Shown piece by piece: positions 26,646 through 35,977 of a DNA stretch of 64,000 bases; within the stretch, counting starts at the first letter, position 1; every line of letters begins with the position of its first letter. A program made the translations under genes and the position numbers. The stretch covers positions 62,001 through 126,000 of the forward strand of contig CAWJKE010000016.1 of NCBI GenBank assembly GCA_963843455.1, given 5' to 3'. Below the pieces are notes generated by a model. It saw only the letters and a list, made by a program, of their open reading frames with translations, was not told the origin of the DNA and ran no database searches. This DNA is from CAIQPS01 sp963843455. Its GTDB lineage: Bacteria; Actinomycetota; Thermoleophilia; RBG-16-64-13.

Positions 26646-28250
26646 GGTGTAGGTGAACTGGTCACCGGCGACGATGGCGCTGGTGCCGCCCGGGGTGGTG
26701 ACGGTCACGTCTACGGTCCCGGCTGAGCCGGCCGGGCTGGTGGCGGTGACCGTGGTGGCATCGACCGGGGTGAAGCTGGCAGCCGCAGTGCCGCCGAAGC
26801 TCACAGCCGAGACTCCGGTGAGGTTGGTGCCGGTGATGGTGACGATCGTGCCCCCGGCGGTGGTGCCGCTCGTGGGATCAAGGGCGGTGACGGTGGGGGC
26901 AGGTGTCGGAGCCACGTAGGTGAACTGGTCACCGGCGACGATGGCGCTGGTGCCGCCCGGGGTGGTGACGGTCACGTCTACGGTCCCGGCTGAGCCGGCC
27001 GGGCTGGTGGCGGTGACCGTGGTGGCATCGACCGGGGTGAAGCTGGCAGCCGCAGTGCCGCCGAAGCTCACAGCCGAGACTCCGGTGAGGTTGGTGCCGG
27101 TGATGGTGACGATCGTGCCCCCGGCGGTGGTGCCGCTCGTGGGATCAAGGGCGGTGACGGTGGGGGCAGGTGTCGGAGCCACGTAGGTGAACTGGTCACC
27201 GGCGACGATGGCGCTGGTGCCGCCCGGGGTGGTGACGGTCACGTCTACGGTCCCGGCTGAGCCGGCCGGGCTGGTGGCGGTGACCGTGGTGGCATCGACC
27301 GGGGTGAAGCTGGCAGCCGCAGTGCCGCCGAAGCTCACAGCCGAGACTCCGGTGAGGTTGGTGCCGGTGATGGTGACGATCGTGCCCCCGGCGGTGGTGC
27401 CGCTCGTGGGATCAAGGGCGGTGACGGTGGGGGCAGGGACGGGCCTGATGGCCGCCGCGACGACATTCCAATAGGACGAGCTGGCCGCGGTCGAGCTCAT
27501 GGTGACCGAACTGCCGCCGGCCTGCTCGGTGCTGGCCGCGGATCGGGTGTTGCCGGCAAAGCCGGTCCACAGTTGCGTCTGGCCGGCCCCGGCCGTGAGG
27601 GTCTGCGAAGAATCGCTGGCGCCCTGGAAAGTGTTATCGATCACCAACTCGTTGCTTGTCAGGCCGTTCAGCGTCACGCTGGGATTGGTGTTCTGGGCGC
27701 TGCCGCTGTCGGCAGAGTTGGTGACCCCGAAGGGGGTGGTCTGATCGACCCCGGTGAAGTTGGCCGCGCCAGCCACGGCGCCACTGGCCACTGCACTGGA
27801 GAAGGTGACGGTCACCGTGCCGGCAGTCCCGCTCGCTGGGCCGACCAGTTTGTAGAGAGCGGAATCGCGGTTCTGCGTCGAGTGCTTGTGGGTCACCACC
27901 AGGCTGAGAGCCTGCGCCGACCCACCACTCGGAGTGAAAGTGACCGACGATATGGTCCGCTCAGCTGTATTGCTGTTCCAGGACACCCCGACCACCAGGA
28001 GCCGGTTGGCGCCCGTGCCGGTGGTGTGGGAGAAGCTGAGGCTGGACCCGCTTGCAGTCGTGCCGGAGTGGACCGTTCCGTCCAACGTGACCGGCGCCGC
28101 CAAGGCCCCGGCTGCCGGCAATACCAAAATCAACACCATCACCAAAGCGGCCAAGACAGCAACCCACGTGGCGGCTTTGCGGCCACGATCGGAGTTGCGA
28201 GGGCGCGCTTCGGTCGGGCCGGTGTTCAGAGCCTTGCCTGCTGTTCTCAT
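25467..28250 (-). CDS. Gene A: exported repeat protein with TIG and beta-sandwich modules
   Basis: 927 residues, secreted. The start is ATG 28250 (MRTAGKALN) behind GGAGGCGGAC, the leader shared with genes C, E and F. A long basic N-region and hydrophobic core give a predicted cleavage after AGALA (~50). Modules: ~200 residues of the NRLLVVGVSWN type (~51-265), three IPT/TIG domains of 89 residues encoded by nearly identical 267-bp repeats (~270-535), and three ~130-residue beta-sandwich modules opening YEQTD or YEETN with AISWINVKSP and IGVDAFD (~535-925). It ends DIRGTIAP; no LPXTG or SLH anchor was seen. A role in adhesion or matrix binding is inferred from the modules. Confidence 0.85.
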   Translation of the reverse strand: MRTAGKALNTGPTEARPRNSDRGRKAATWVAVLAALVMVLILVLPAAGALAAPVTLDGTVHSGTTASGSSLSFSHTTGTGANRLLVVGVSWNSNTAERTISSVTFTPSGGSAQALSLVVTHKHSTQNRDSALYKLVGPASGTAGTVTVTFSSAVASGAVAGAANFTGVDQTTPFGVTNSADSGSAQNTNPSVTLNGLTSNELVIDNTFQGASDSSQTLTAGAGQTQLWTGFAGNTRSAASTEQAGGSSVTMSSTAASSSYWNVVAAAIRPVPAPTVTALDPTSGTTAGGTIVTITGTNLTGVSAVSFGGTAAASFTPVDATTVTATSPAGSAGTVDVTVTTPGGTSAIVAGDQFTYVAPTPAPTVTALDPTSGTTAGGTIVTITGTNLTGVSAVSFGGTAAASFTPVDATTVTATSPAGSAGTVDVTVTTPGGTSAIVAGDQFTYVAPTPAPTVTALDPTSGTTAGGTIVTITGTNLTGVSAVSFGGTAAASFTPVDATTVTATSPAGSAGTVDVTVTTPGGTSAIVAGDQFTYTAPVVTTRYEQTDPSLTYAGTWGMPSNAGASGGSWTNINATGSVTVNFTGTAISWINVKSPYYGIAKVTLDGGAAVFVDLYSPTVSWQQAVWSATGLSGSGIHTVKIEWTNTKNAAALAAYIGVDAFDVTGTLVALNHYEETNANLAFTGSWSSAGNSGASASAWKYLNSAGSVTVDFTGTAISWINVKSPNYGIAQVSLDGGAAVDVDLYSATTSWQQKVWSATGLSNGAHTVTITWTGTKNALAAATNIGVDAFDVTGTLVALNHYEETNANLAFTGSWSSAGNSGASASAWKYLNSAGSVTVDFTGTAISWINVKSPNYGIAQVSLDGGAAVDVDLYSATTSWQQKVWSATGLSNGAHTVTITWTGTKNALAAATNIGVDAFDIRGTIAP
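26653..27453 (-). repeat. Three tandem 267-bp repeats encoding TIG domains in gene A
   Basis: Three copies with starts spaced 267 bp (26653, 26920, 27187) are almost identical at DNA level. Each encodes one IPT/TIG domain (PTVTALDPTSGTTAGGT..., VTVTTPGGTSAIV). Identity of this kind indicates recent expansion or conversion. Confidence 0.9.
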
Positions 28251-28320
28251 GTCCGCCTCCAGTTTGATTGCTCCCATCCTAGGTTCGCCGCCCTCCGGGC
28301 GCACGGAACCAAGGTTGTTC

Positions 28321-28392
28321 ATGTACACCATGATAGGCCAGTCAGGACGGGCAGCGGTAGCCTCACAATGGAGCGGACAAACAAGTACCTGT
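28321..28392 (-). promoter_or_regulatory. Conserved upstream element of gene A
   Basis: On the minus strand, 72 bp containing GTCCGCTCCATTGTGA, CTGACTGGCCTAT and ATGGTGTA resemble 42832-42903 upstream of gene E with small gaps. It lies ~70-140 bp before the gene A start. Non-coding conservation between paralogues suggests a promoter or operator. Confidence 0.45.
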
Positions 28393-28519
28393 CCAAGAGG
28401 CCAAGTCAGCACCCAGACAGCCTTCGGTCCCGCGGTCTCGGTGCATTCGTTTCCTCCCAAGGGAGTCCGCGAACGGCAGACGATTCTTTGCCCCAGGATC
28501 AGTCACGGGGCTTCCCACA

Positions 28520-29782
28520 CACATACAGGTGGGCCCCTGCGGCGGGGTCACCGCCGCAGGGGCCCACCCCCGGACTTGCTTAGCTCAGGCGTTGATCACC
28601 TTGTCATGGGGCAATAGTCCCCCGGATGTCGAAGGCGTCGACGCCGATGTTAGTAGCGGCCGCCAAGGCGTTCTTGGTGCCGGTCCAGGTGATGGTGACC
28701 GTGTGGGCACCGTTCGAGAGGCCGGTCGCGCTCCACACCTTCTGCTGCCAGGAGGTGGTGGCGCTGTAGAGGTCGACGTCGACGGCAGCGCCGCCGTCGA
28801 GGCTCACCTGGGCGATACCGTAGTTGGGGCTCTTGACATTGATCCAGCTGATCGCGGTCCCGGTGAAGTCAACCGTCACCGAACCGGCGGAGTTGAGGTA
28901 CTTCCAGGCACTTGCGGAGGCTCCGGAGTTGCCGGCGCTGGACCACGAGCCGGTGAAGGCCAGGTTGGCGTTGGTCTCCTCGTAGTGGTTAAGCGCCACC
29001 AGGGTCCCGGTCACATCGAAGGCGTCGACGCCGATGTTAGTAGCGGCCGCCAAGGCGTTCTTGGTGCCGGTCCAGGTGATGGTGACCGTGTGGGCACCGT
29101 TCGAGAGGCCGGTCGCGCTCCACACCTTCTGCTGCCAGGAGGTGGTGGCGCTGTAGAGGTCGACGTCGACGGCAGCGCCGCCGTCGAGGCTCACCTGGGC
29201 GATACCGTAGTTGGGGCTCTTGACATTGATCCAGCTGATCGCGGTCCCGGTGAAGTCAACCGTCACCGAACCGGCGGAGTTGAGGTACTTCCAGGCACTT
29301 GCGGAGGCTCCGGAGTTGCCGGCGCTGGACCACGAGCCGGTGAAGGCCAGGTTGGCGTTGGTCTCCTCGTAGTGGTTAAGCGCCACCAGGGTCCCGGTCA
29401 CATCGAAGGCGTCGACGCCGATGTAGGCGGCGAGAGCGGCGGCGTTCTTGGTGTTGGTCCACTCGATCTTGACGGTATGGATACCGCTGCCCGAGAGGCC
29501 GGTCGCGCTCCAGACCGCCTGCTGCCAGGAGACGGTCGGGCTGTAGAGGTCGACGAAGACGGCAGCGCCGCCGTCGAGGGTCACTTTGGCGATGCCGTAG
29601 TAGGGGCTCTTGACATTGATCCAGCTGATCGCGGTCCCGGTGAAGTTCACCGTCACCGAACCGGTGGCGTTGATGTTCGTCCAGGAGCCGCCAGAGGCTC
29701 CGGCGTTACTGGGCATGCCCCAGGTGCCGGCGTAGGTCAGGCTGGGGTCGGTCTGCTCATAGCGGGTGGTTACTACCGGGGC
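28520..29782. repeat. 1263-bp direct duplication, copy 2 (3' end of gene B)
   Basis: Copy of 25383-26645 without indels. It includes the hairpin, the stop codon and the last ~390 codons of gene B. Confidence 0.95.
28528..28568 (-). terminator. Perfect 18-bp hairpin after gene B
   Basis: Identical in stem and loop to the hairpin after gene A, 36 bp beyond the gene B stop; copied as part of the 1263-bp duplication. Confidence 0.75.
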
Positions 29783-32700
29783 CACGTAGGTGAAGCCGTT
29801 AGTGGAGGTCGCCGTGCCACCGGAGGTGGTCACCACCACGTTCACCGCACCAGCGGCATGAGCCGGGGTGGTGCAGGTGATCGAGGTGGCGCTGGCCACG
29901 TTGATGCTGGTGGCCGCGGTGCCGCCGAAGGTGACCGTGGCCCCGGCGATGAAGTTGGTACCGGTGATGGTCACGTTCGTGCCGCCGACGGTCGAGCCGG
30001 AGGTCGGGGCGATGGTGGTGATGGTGGGTGCGGCCTGGTTGTAGGTGAAGCCGTTAGTGGAGGTCGCCGTGCCACCGGAGGTGGTCACCACCACGTTCAC
30101 CGCACCAGCGGCATGAGCCGGGGTGGTGCAGGTGATCGAGGTGGCGCTGGCCACGTTGATGCTGGTGGCCGCGGTGCCGCCGAAGGTGACCGTGGCCCCG
30201 GCGATGAAGTTGGTACCGGTGATGGTCACGTTCGTGCCGCCGACGGTCGAGCCGGAGGTCGGGGCGATGGTGGTGATGGTGGGTGCGGCCTGGTTGTAGG
30301 TGTAGTCGTTACCGGTACCGCTGGTCGAGCTGGTACCACCCGGGGTGGTCACGGTCACGTCCACCGTGCCTGCAGCGTGGGCCGGGCTGGTGCAGTTGAC
30401 GGTGGTCGCGTTAACGACCGACACGCCGGTGGCGGCGGTGCCGCCGAAGCTGACGGCGGTAGCGCCGGTGAGGTTGGTACCGGTGATGGTCACCGCGGTG
30501 CCGCCGGCAGTAGAGCCGCTCGTCGGGTTGAGAGCGGTGACGGTCGGGACCGGCGGTGTTACGTAGGTGAAGCCGTTATTGGAGGTCGCCGTGCCAACGG
30601 AGGTGGTCACTACCACGTTCACCGCGCCAGCGGCATGAGCCGGGGTGGTGCAGGTGATCGAGGTGGCGCTGGCCACGTTGATGCTGGTGGCTGCGGTGCC
30701 GCCGAAGGTGACCGTGGCCCCAGCGATGAAGTTGGTGCCGGTGATGGTCACGTTGGTGCCGCCGGCGGTCGAGCCCGAGTTCGGGTTGACGTTGCTGATC
30801 GTCGGAGGATCGGCAAAGGTGAAGTCGTTGGCGGTGCCGGCGGTAGGACTAGTGCCGCCAGGACCGACGGCGGTCACGTCCACTTTCCCAGCAGCATGCG
30901 CCGGGACAGTGGCAACGATCTCGGTGTCGCCGGTGTGGGACCCGAACGGGGACGCGGTTGTGCCGAAATAGACGTCAGTGACCGTGGCGAGACCGGTACC
31001 GGTGATGGTCACGGTGTAGCCACCGGCAGTGTTGCCGCTGTTCGGCACGATGCTGGTGATCTCGGGCAACAACTGCCCCGTGTACGTGTAATCGTTACCG
31101 GTGCCGCTGGTGGAGCTGGTGCCACCCGGGGTGGTGACCGTGACGTCCACCGTTGCGGCACTATGCGGCGGAGTGCTGACGGTGATCGTGGTGTCGTTGA
31201 CTATGGTCCCAGAAAGGACCTGGGCGTCGCCGAAGAAGATGTCATAGGCCCCGGTGAAACCGGTGCCGGTGATGGTCACCGAGGTGCCACCGATCGCAGG
31301 GCCGGTATTCGGATTGACGTTGGTGACGGTCGGGACCGCCGGCGCTGCGTAGGCGTAGTTGTTACCCGTGCCGCTCGTGGAGCTGGTGCCACCCGGAGTG
31401 GTGACGGTCACGTCAATCGTGCCGGCGGCATGGGCCGGGCTCTTGCAGGTGATCGTCGTCGCGTTGACCACGGCCACGTTGGTAGCCCCGGTCCCGCCGA
31501 AGCTGACCGCGGTAGCGCCGGTGAGGTTGGTGCCGGTGATGGTCACCACGGTGCCGCCATTGACGGTGCCGCCCGTCGGGTTGAGAGCGGTGACGGTGGG
31601 AGCGGCTACAGCGGTGTAGGTGTAGTCGTTACCGGTGCCGCTCGCGGAGCTGGTGCCACCCGGAGTGGTGACCGTCACGTCCACCGTGCCGGCGGCATGG
31701 GCCGGGCTGGTGCAGGTGACGGTGGTCGCGTTCACGACCGACACGCCGGTGGCCGCTGTGCCGCCGAAGCTGACGGCGGTGGCGCCCGTGAGGTTGGTGC
31801 CGGTGATGGTCACCGCGGTGCCGCCAGCGATCGGGCCGCCAGTCGGATTGAGGCCGGTGACGGTGGGCGCCGGGGTGGTGTAGGTGAAGCCGTTCGCGGA
31901 AGTAGCCGTGCCTCCGTCGGTGGTGACCACTACGTTCACCGCGCCAGCGGCATGCGCCGGGGTGGTGCAGGTGAGGCTGGTCGCACTGGCCACGTTGACG
32001 CTGGTGGCCGCGGTGCCGCCGAAGGTGACGGTGGTGTTCCCGGCCCCGGTAACGAAGTTAGTGCCGGTGATGGTCACGTTCGTGCCGCCGGCGGTCGAGC
32101 CGGTGTTCGGGTTGATGTTGGTGATGGTGGGCGCCGGCGGGGGCGTGTAGTTCGGCAGCAGGTGCTCGAACGGCAACGGAGGCTGCTGACCTTCGTCAAG
32201 TGGAAGTCTGCGATCCCCTCCCCGGAAGAGCCAAAGTTCAGGAAACTGCACTCCACGCTCGTCTTGTCGTACGCCCCGTACTGCGTCACGCTGAGGTGAT
32301 TGGTGGCCGATCCGGTCACGTCAACGATGCTGCCGATCGCCAGACCTGTGCCATGGAACGAGCTCACGTTGATCGTGTAGTTGCCGCCCGAATCCGTTGT
32401 GGCCTGTCCGACCAGGTTGACGCCGGTGCCGTTCGGGTCGCTCGGGTTGTAGTTCGGGTCGACCGCGTCCAGAACGACCTTCACGGTCGCTCCGGAAAGA
32501 ACTCCTATGTCATTGTCCTGAACGACACCGAAGATCTGAGCGCCGCCACTGCTCGTGTAGGTGTAGTCGTTACCGGTGCCGCTGGTGGCACTGGTGCCAC
32601 CCGGAGTGGTGACCGTCACGTCGATCGTGCCGGCGGCATGGGCCGGGCTGGTGGCGGTGACCGTGGTCGCGTTGACCGGGGTGAAGCTGGTGGCCGCCGT

Positions 32701-34647
32701 GCCGCCGAAGCTGACAGCGGTAGCGCCGGTGAGGTTGGTACCGGTGATGGTCACGCTCGTGCCGCCCGCCGTAGTGCCGGAGGTCGGGCTGAGGCCGGTG
32801 ACCGTGGGAGCGGGTACGGTCACGTAGGTGTAGTCGTTACCGGTGCCGCTGGTGGCACTGGTGCCACCCGGAGTGGTGACCGTCACGTCGATCGTGCCGG
32901 CGGCATGGGCCGGGCTGGTGGCGGTGACCGTGGTCGCGTTGACCGGGGTGAAGCTGGTGGCCGCCGTGCCGCCGAAGCTGACAGCGGTAGCGCCGGTGAG
33001 GTTGGTGCCGGTGATGGTCACGCTCGTGCCGCCCGCCGTAGTGCCGGAGGTCGGGCTGAGGCCGGTGACGGTGGGAGCAGGGGTCACGTAGGTGTAGTCG
33101 TTACCGGTGCCGCTGGTGGCACTGGTGCCACCCGGAGTGGTGACCGTCACGTCGATCGTGCCGGCGGCATGGGCCGGGCTGGTGGCGGTGACCGTGGTCG
33201 CGTTGACCGGGGTGAAGCTGGTGGCCGCCGTGCCGCCGAAGCTGACAGCGGTAGCGCCGGTGAGGTTGGTACCGGTGATGGTCACGCTCGTGCCGCCCGC
33301 CGTAGTGCCGGAGGTCGGGCTGAGGCCGGTGACCGTGGGAGCGGGTACGGTCGTGTAGGTGTAGTCGTTACCGGTGCCGCTGGTGGCACTGGTGCCACCC
33401 GGAGTGGTGACCGTCACGTCGATCGTGCCGGCGGCATGGGCCGGGCTGGTGGCGGTGACCGTGGTCGCGTTGACCGGGGTGAAGCTGGTGGCCGCCGTGC
33501 CGCCGAAGCTGACAGCGGTAGCGCCGGTGAGGTTGGTGCCGGTGATGGTCACGGAGGTGCCCCCGGCGTCGGTCCCACTGCTCGGGCTGAGGCCGGTGAC
33601 CGTGGGAGCAGGGGTCACGTAGGTGTAGTCGTTACCGGTGCCGCTGGTGGCACTGGTGCCACCCGGAGTGGTGACCGTCACGTCGATCGTGCCGGCGGCA
33701 TGGGCCGGGCTGGTGGCGGTGACCGTGGTCGCGTTGACCGGGGTGAAGCTGGTGGCCGCCGTGCCGCCGAAGCTGACAGCGGTGGCGCCGGTGAGGTTGG
33801 TGCCGGTGATGGTCACGCTCGTGCCGCCCGCCGTAGTGCCGGAGGTCGGGCTGAGGCCGGTGACGGTGGGAACGGCCCCACCCGTGTAGGTGAACTGGTC
33901 GGCGGACGAGGTGGCAGTAATACCGGCCTGGGTGGTCACCGTCACGTCCACGGTGCCTGACGCATGGGCTGGGCTGTCACAGGTGATCGAAGTGGAGTTG
34001 ACCACGACCACGTTCGTCGCGGCCGTGCCCCCAAAGCTGACTGTCGGGGCGGGGGTGCCGATGAAGTTGGTGCCCGTGATGGTCACCGCCGTGCCGCCCG
34101 CCGGGACCCCGCTGCTCGGGCTGATACCAGTCAGCGTGGGCCGGAGATAGTTCGGAAGCAGATTCTCGTAAGGCAGAGGGGGCTGCTGCCCCTCGTCAAT
34201 CGGAACCCTCCTATCTCCCCACGTAGAACCGAATATCTGGCTAAAGCGTAGGAAGCTGACAGTAATGCTTGCCTGGTCAAAGGTCCCAAACTGGGTCACG
34301 CTCAGATAGCCGGTCTTCAGGGCGCTGATGTCCACGATGCTTCCGATTTGGAGCCCAGCACCACTACGGAACCCGGTCACATTGATGGTGTAGTTTCCGC
34401 TGACATCCGTTGTCGTCTGGCCAACCAGGTTGTTGGCGGGGGTGACCGCGTCGTAAAGCGGGTCGAGCGCATTCAAGACAACCTTGACCGTGGCGCCGGA
34501 AAGAGGCCCAGGATCGTTGCTCTGAACGACACCGCTGATCTGGGTGCCGGACACAGCTAGGGCCGGGCCGGCGAGCGCCACTGTTAGAAGGAGCATGGCC
34601 GCGATCACACAGATCGCGAGACCGGTCTTAGCGAATACCTTTCTCAC
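28604..34647 (-). CDS. Gene B: giant exported TIG-repeat protein (one-base frameshift)
   Basis: Reads as two frames; adding one G near 32215 (GAGGGG to GAGGGGG) restores FGSSGEGDRRLPLDEG and a 2014-residue protein. Order: signal peptide from GTG 34647 (ICVIAAMLLLTVALAGPALA), a carboxypeptidase-regulatory-like beta domain (ISGVVQSND, SGATVKVVLNA) ending GDRRVPIDEGQQPPLPYENLL, six IPT/TIG domains, a second such beta domain (IFGVVQDND) ending GDRRLPLDEG, nine more IPT/TIG domains, then three YEQTD/YEETN modules shared with gene A. ATG 34701 is an alternative start. The lack of an anchor motif leaves cell attachment open. It is likely a long surface fibre or adhesin. The homopolymer shift is probably an assembly error. 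Confidence 0.8.
32545..33890 (-). repeat. Five near-identical ~265-bp TIG repeats in gene B
   Basis: Repeat starts fall near 32576, 32843, 33107, 33374 and 33638, alternating 264 and 267 bp. Each encodes an IPT/TIG domain with PTVTGLSPTSGTTAGGTSV and AAHA/AHAAGTIDVTVTTPGG. They are far closer to each other than to the nine TIG domains of the other half. Confidence 0.85.
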
Positions 34648-34840
34648 TTCCCCTCCAGTCTTTGTAGACGATGACTCACGCGCAATCGTGCGGCCACTCA
34701 TGGCTTGATCAACGTGACCGCAGACCAAGCCATGAAGGCCGCAAATGACTCCATGTCCTGCCCGGCGGTGCCGGGCCCCTGAAGAATCTGCGCTCACTTT
34801 GTCCTCCCCGTTGTTGTGACCATCGGTGTTTCCATGACTC

Positions 34841-35533
34841 CTAGTCTGGTAGCAGGCCTTCGAACGGGAGCGGCGGCATCACATCACCGACAGGCATGCG
34901 CCTGTCTCCGCCCGCCTTCCCGAAGTTGTCAAGATCCACCTGTTCCTGCTTCTCTTGGTATTTGCCGTAGACCAGCACCGACGTATGACCCTCCGCTACC
35001 GTCGACACATCGACTATCGTACCAAGAGCCAAGGATCCCACCGGAATCTGGAAGCTGCCCTGGGCATCTGTCTTCGCCGTGCCGATCGTATTGTCGCCCG
35101 ACGCACGGTAGTTCTTGTCTGCGGCGTTGTAGACGACCTTGACGGTCGCTCCCGCTACGGGATCACCGTCCGTGTCAAGGACTTTGCCGAATATCTTCGC
35201 CCCGCCCCCCGTTGTCCCGCTCGTAGAAGTCGAACTCGCGGAGGTCGAACTCGTCGAGCCGGAGGTCGTGGTCTGACTCGCCGTAGTCGTCGAGGTAGCA
35301 CTTGACGCGGCGGTCGTAGTGGAGCCGGCAGACGCTGTCGAGCCGGTCGACTCTGTGCCCTGCACGGTGGTCGACGTAGGTGCAGAGGTGCTCTGCGAGC
35401 TACTTTGTGAGGTCTGTGGGGAGGACGTATCGTCCCCCCCACATCCCCACAGCAGTATCCCGGCTACGGTCACGACCACCATCAGAGCGATCAGGACCGA
35501 GAGCGACCTTCTTTTCGGCAGCGTTCGATGCAT
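34841..35533 (-). CDS. Ser/Thr-rich lipoprotein with gene B-type beta domain
   Basis: 230 residues. The signal peptide ends in WGCGGDD, so Cys31 is the probable lipid-modified residue, although Trp at -2 departs from the usual lipobox. A ~75-residue Ser/Thr linker is followed by one carboxypeptidase-regulatory-like domain (AKIFGKVLDTDGDPVAGATVKV split across the strand) that ends GGDRRMPVGDVMPPLPFEGLLPD. Gene B carries two copies of this domain with the same GDRR...LLP ending. It lies directly upstream of gene B, which suggests a membrane-bound partner. ATG 35533 chosen; GTG 35536 is adjacent. Confidence 0.8.
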   Translation of the reverse strand: MHRTLPKRRSLSVLIALMVVVTVAGILLWGCGGDDTSSPQTSQSSSQSTSAPTSTTVQGTESTGSTASAGSTTTAASSATSTTTASQTTTSGSTSSTSASSTSTSGTTGGGAKIFGKVLDTDGDPVAGATVKVVYNAADKNYRASGDNTIGTAKTDAQGSFQIPVGSLALGTIVDVSTVAEGHTSVLVYGKYQEKQEQVDLDNFGKAGGDRRMPVGDVMPPLPFEGLLPD

Positions 35534-35554
35534 CACAGAGTTCCCATCTTTGAC

Positions 35555-35977
35555 GTTGACTTCATCCGCACCTCCACCCTACGAGCCCGCGGTGAGGACG
35601 ACGCTCTGGCCCGAGATCCCTTTCACCCAAGCCCCCTGGCCGGGTTGGAGCGTGGTCGTGGACGCGTAGCCCTGGGTGGCCGGGTTGTAGACGAAGGCCG
35701 GCACACCTCCAGGGAGGGTCAGATTCGCCACGGTGTTCATGGAGTTACCGATCAGGTTCCAGCCCGTGGTCAGGTTCACCGTATGGGGACCGGTGACACC
35801 GGTCACGGTCACCGACGAGGCAGAGGTGGCCTTGATCCAGTAGCCCTGCCAGGCGGTGGCGCTCGTCCCGCTCACATAGGAAGACCCGTTCCAGGCGAAG
35901 AGCTGGCTCGGGGAAGGTCGCCCCCGGGGTGGCAGCGATCAGGTTCCAGCCTATCTGGAGGTTGAGGTTGTAGGTGG
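35555..35977. repeat. ~422-bp direct duplication, copy 1 (3' end of gene C)
   Basis: Matches 38323-38744. One extra G at 35910-35913 and a few substitutions distinguish it; the extra G breaks the frame of gene C. It covers the C-terminal double-GWNL module and the short downstream flank. Confidence 0.9.

Larger units (their letters stand above)
28251..28603. other. Intergenic region between genes A and B
   Basis: 353 bp. It contains the putative upstream element (28321-28392) and the second terminator hairpin (28528-28568). No gene seen. Confidence 0.6.

Noticed and set aside
28529..32299. Plus-strand open frame of 1256 codons opposite gene B
   Set aside because: It is antisense to TIG repeats; the GC-rich repeated codons keep the opposite strand free of stops. 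The translation is Gly/Arg/Val-rich and repetitive with no domain.
32200..33960. Plus-strand open frame of 586 codons opposite gene B
   Set aside because: Same cause: it mirrors the 265-bp repeats on the other strand.
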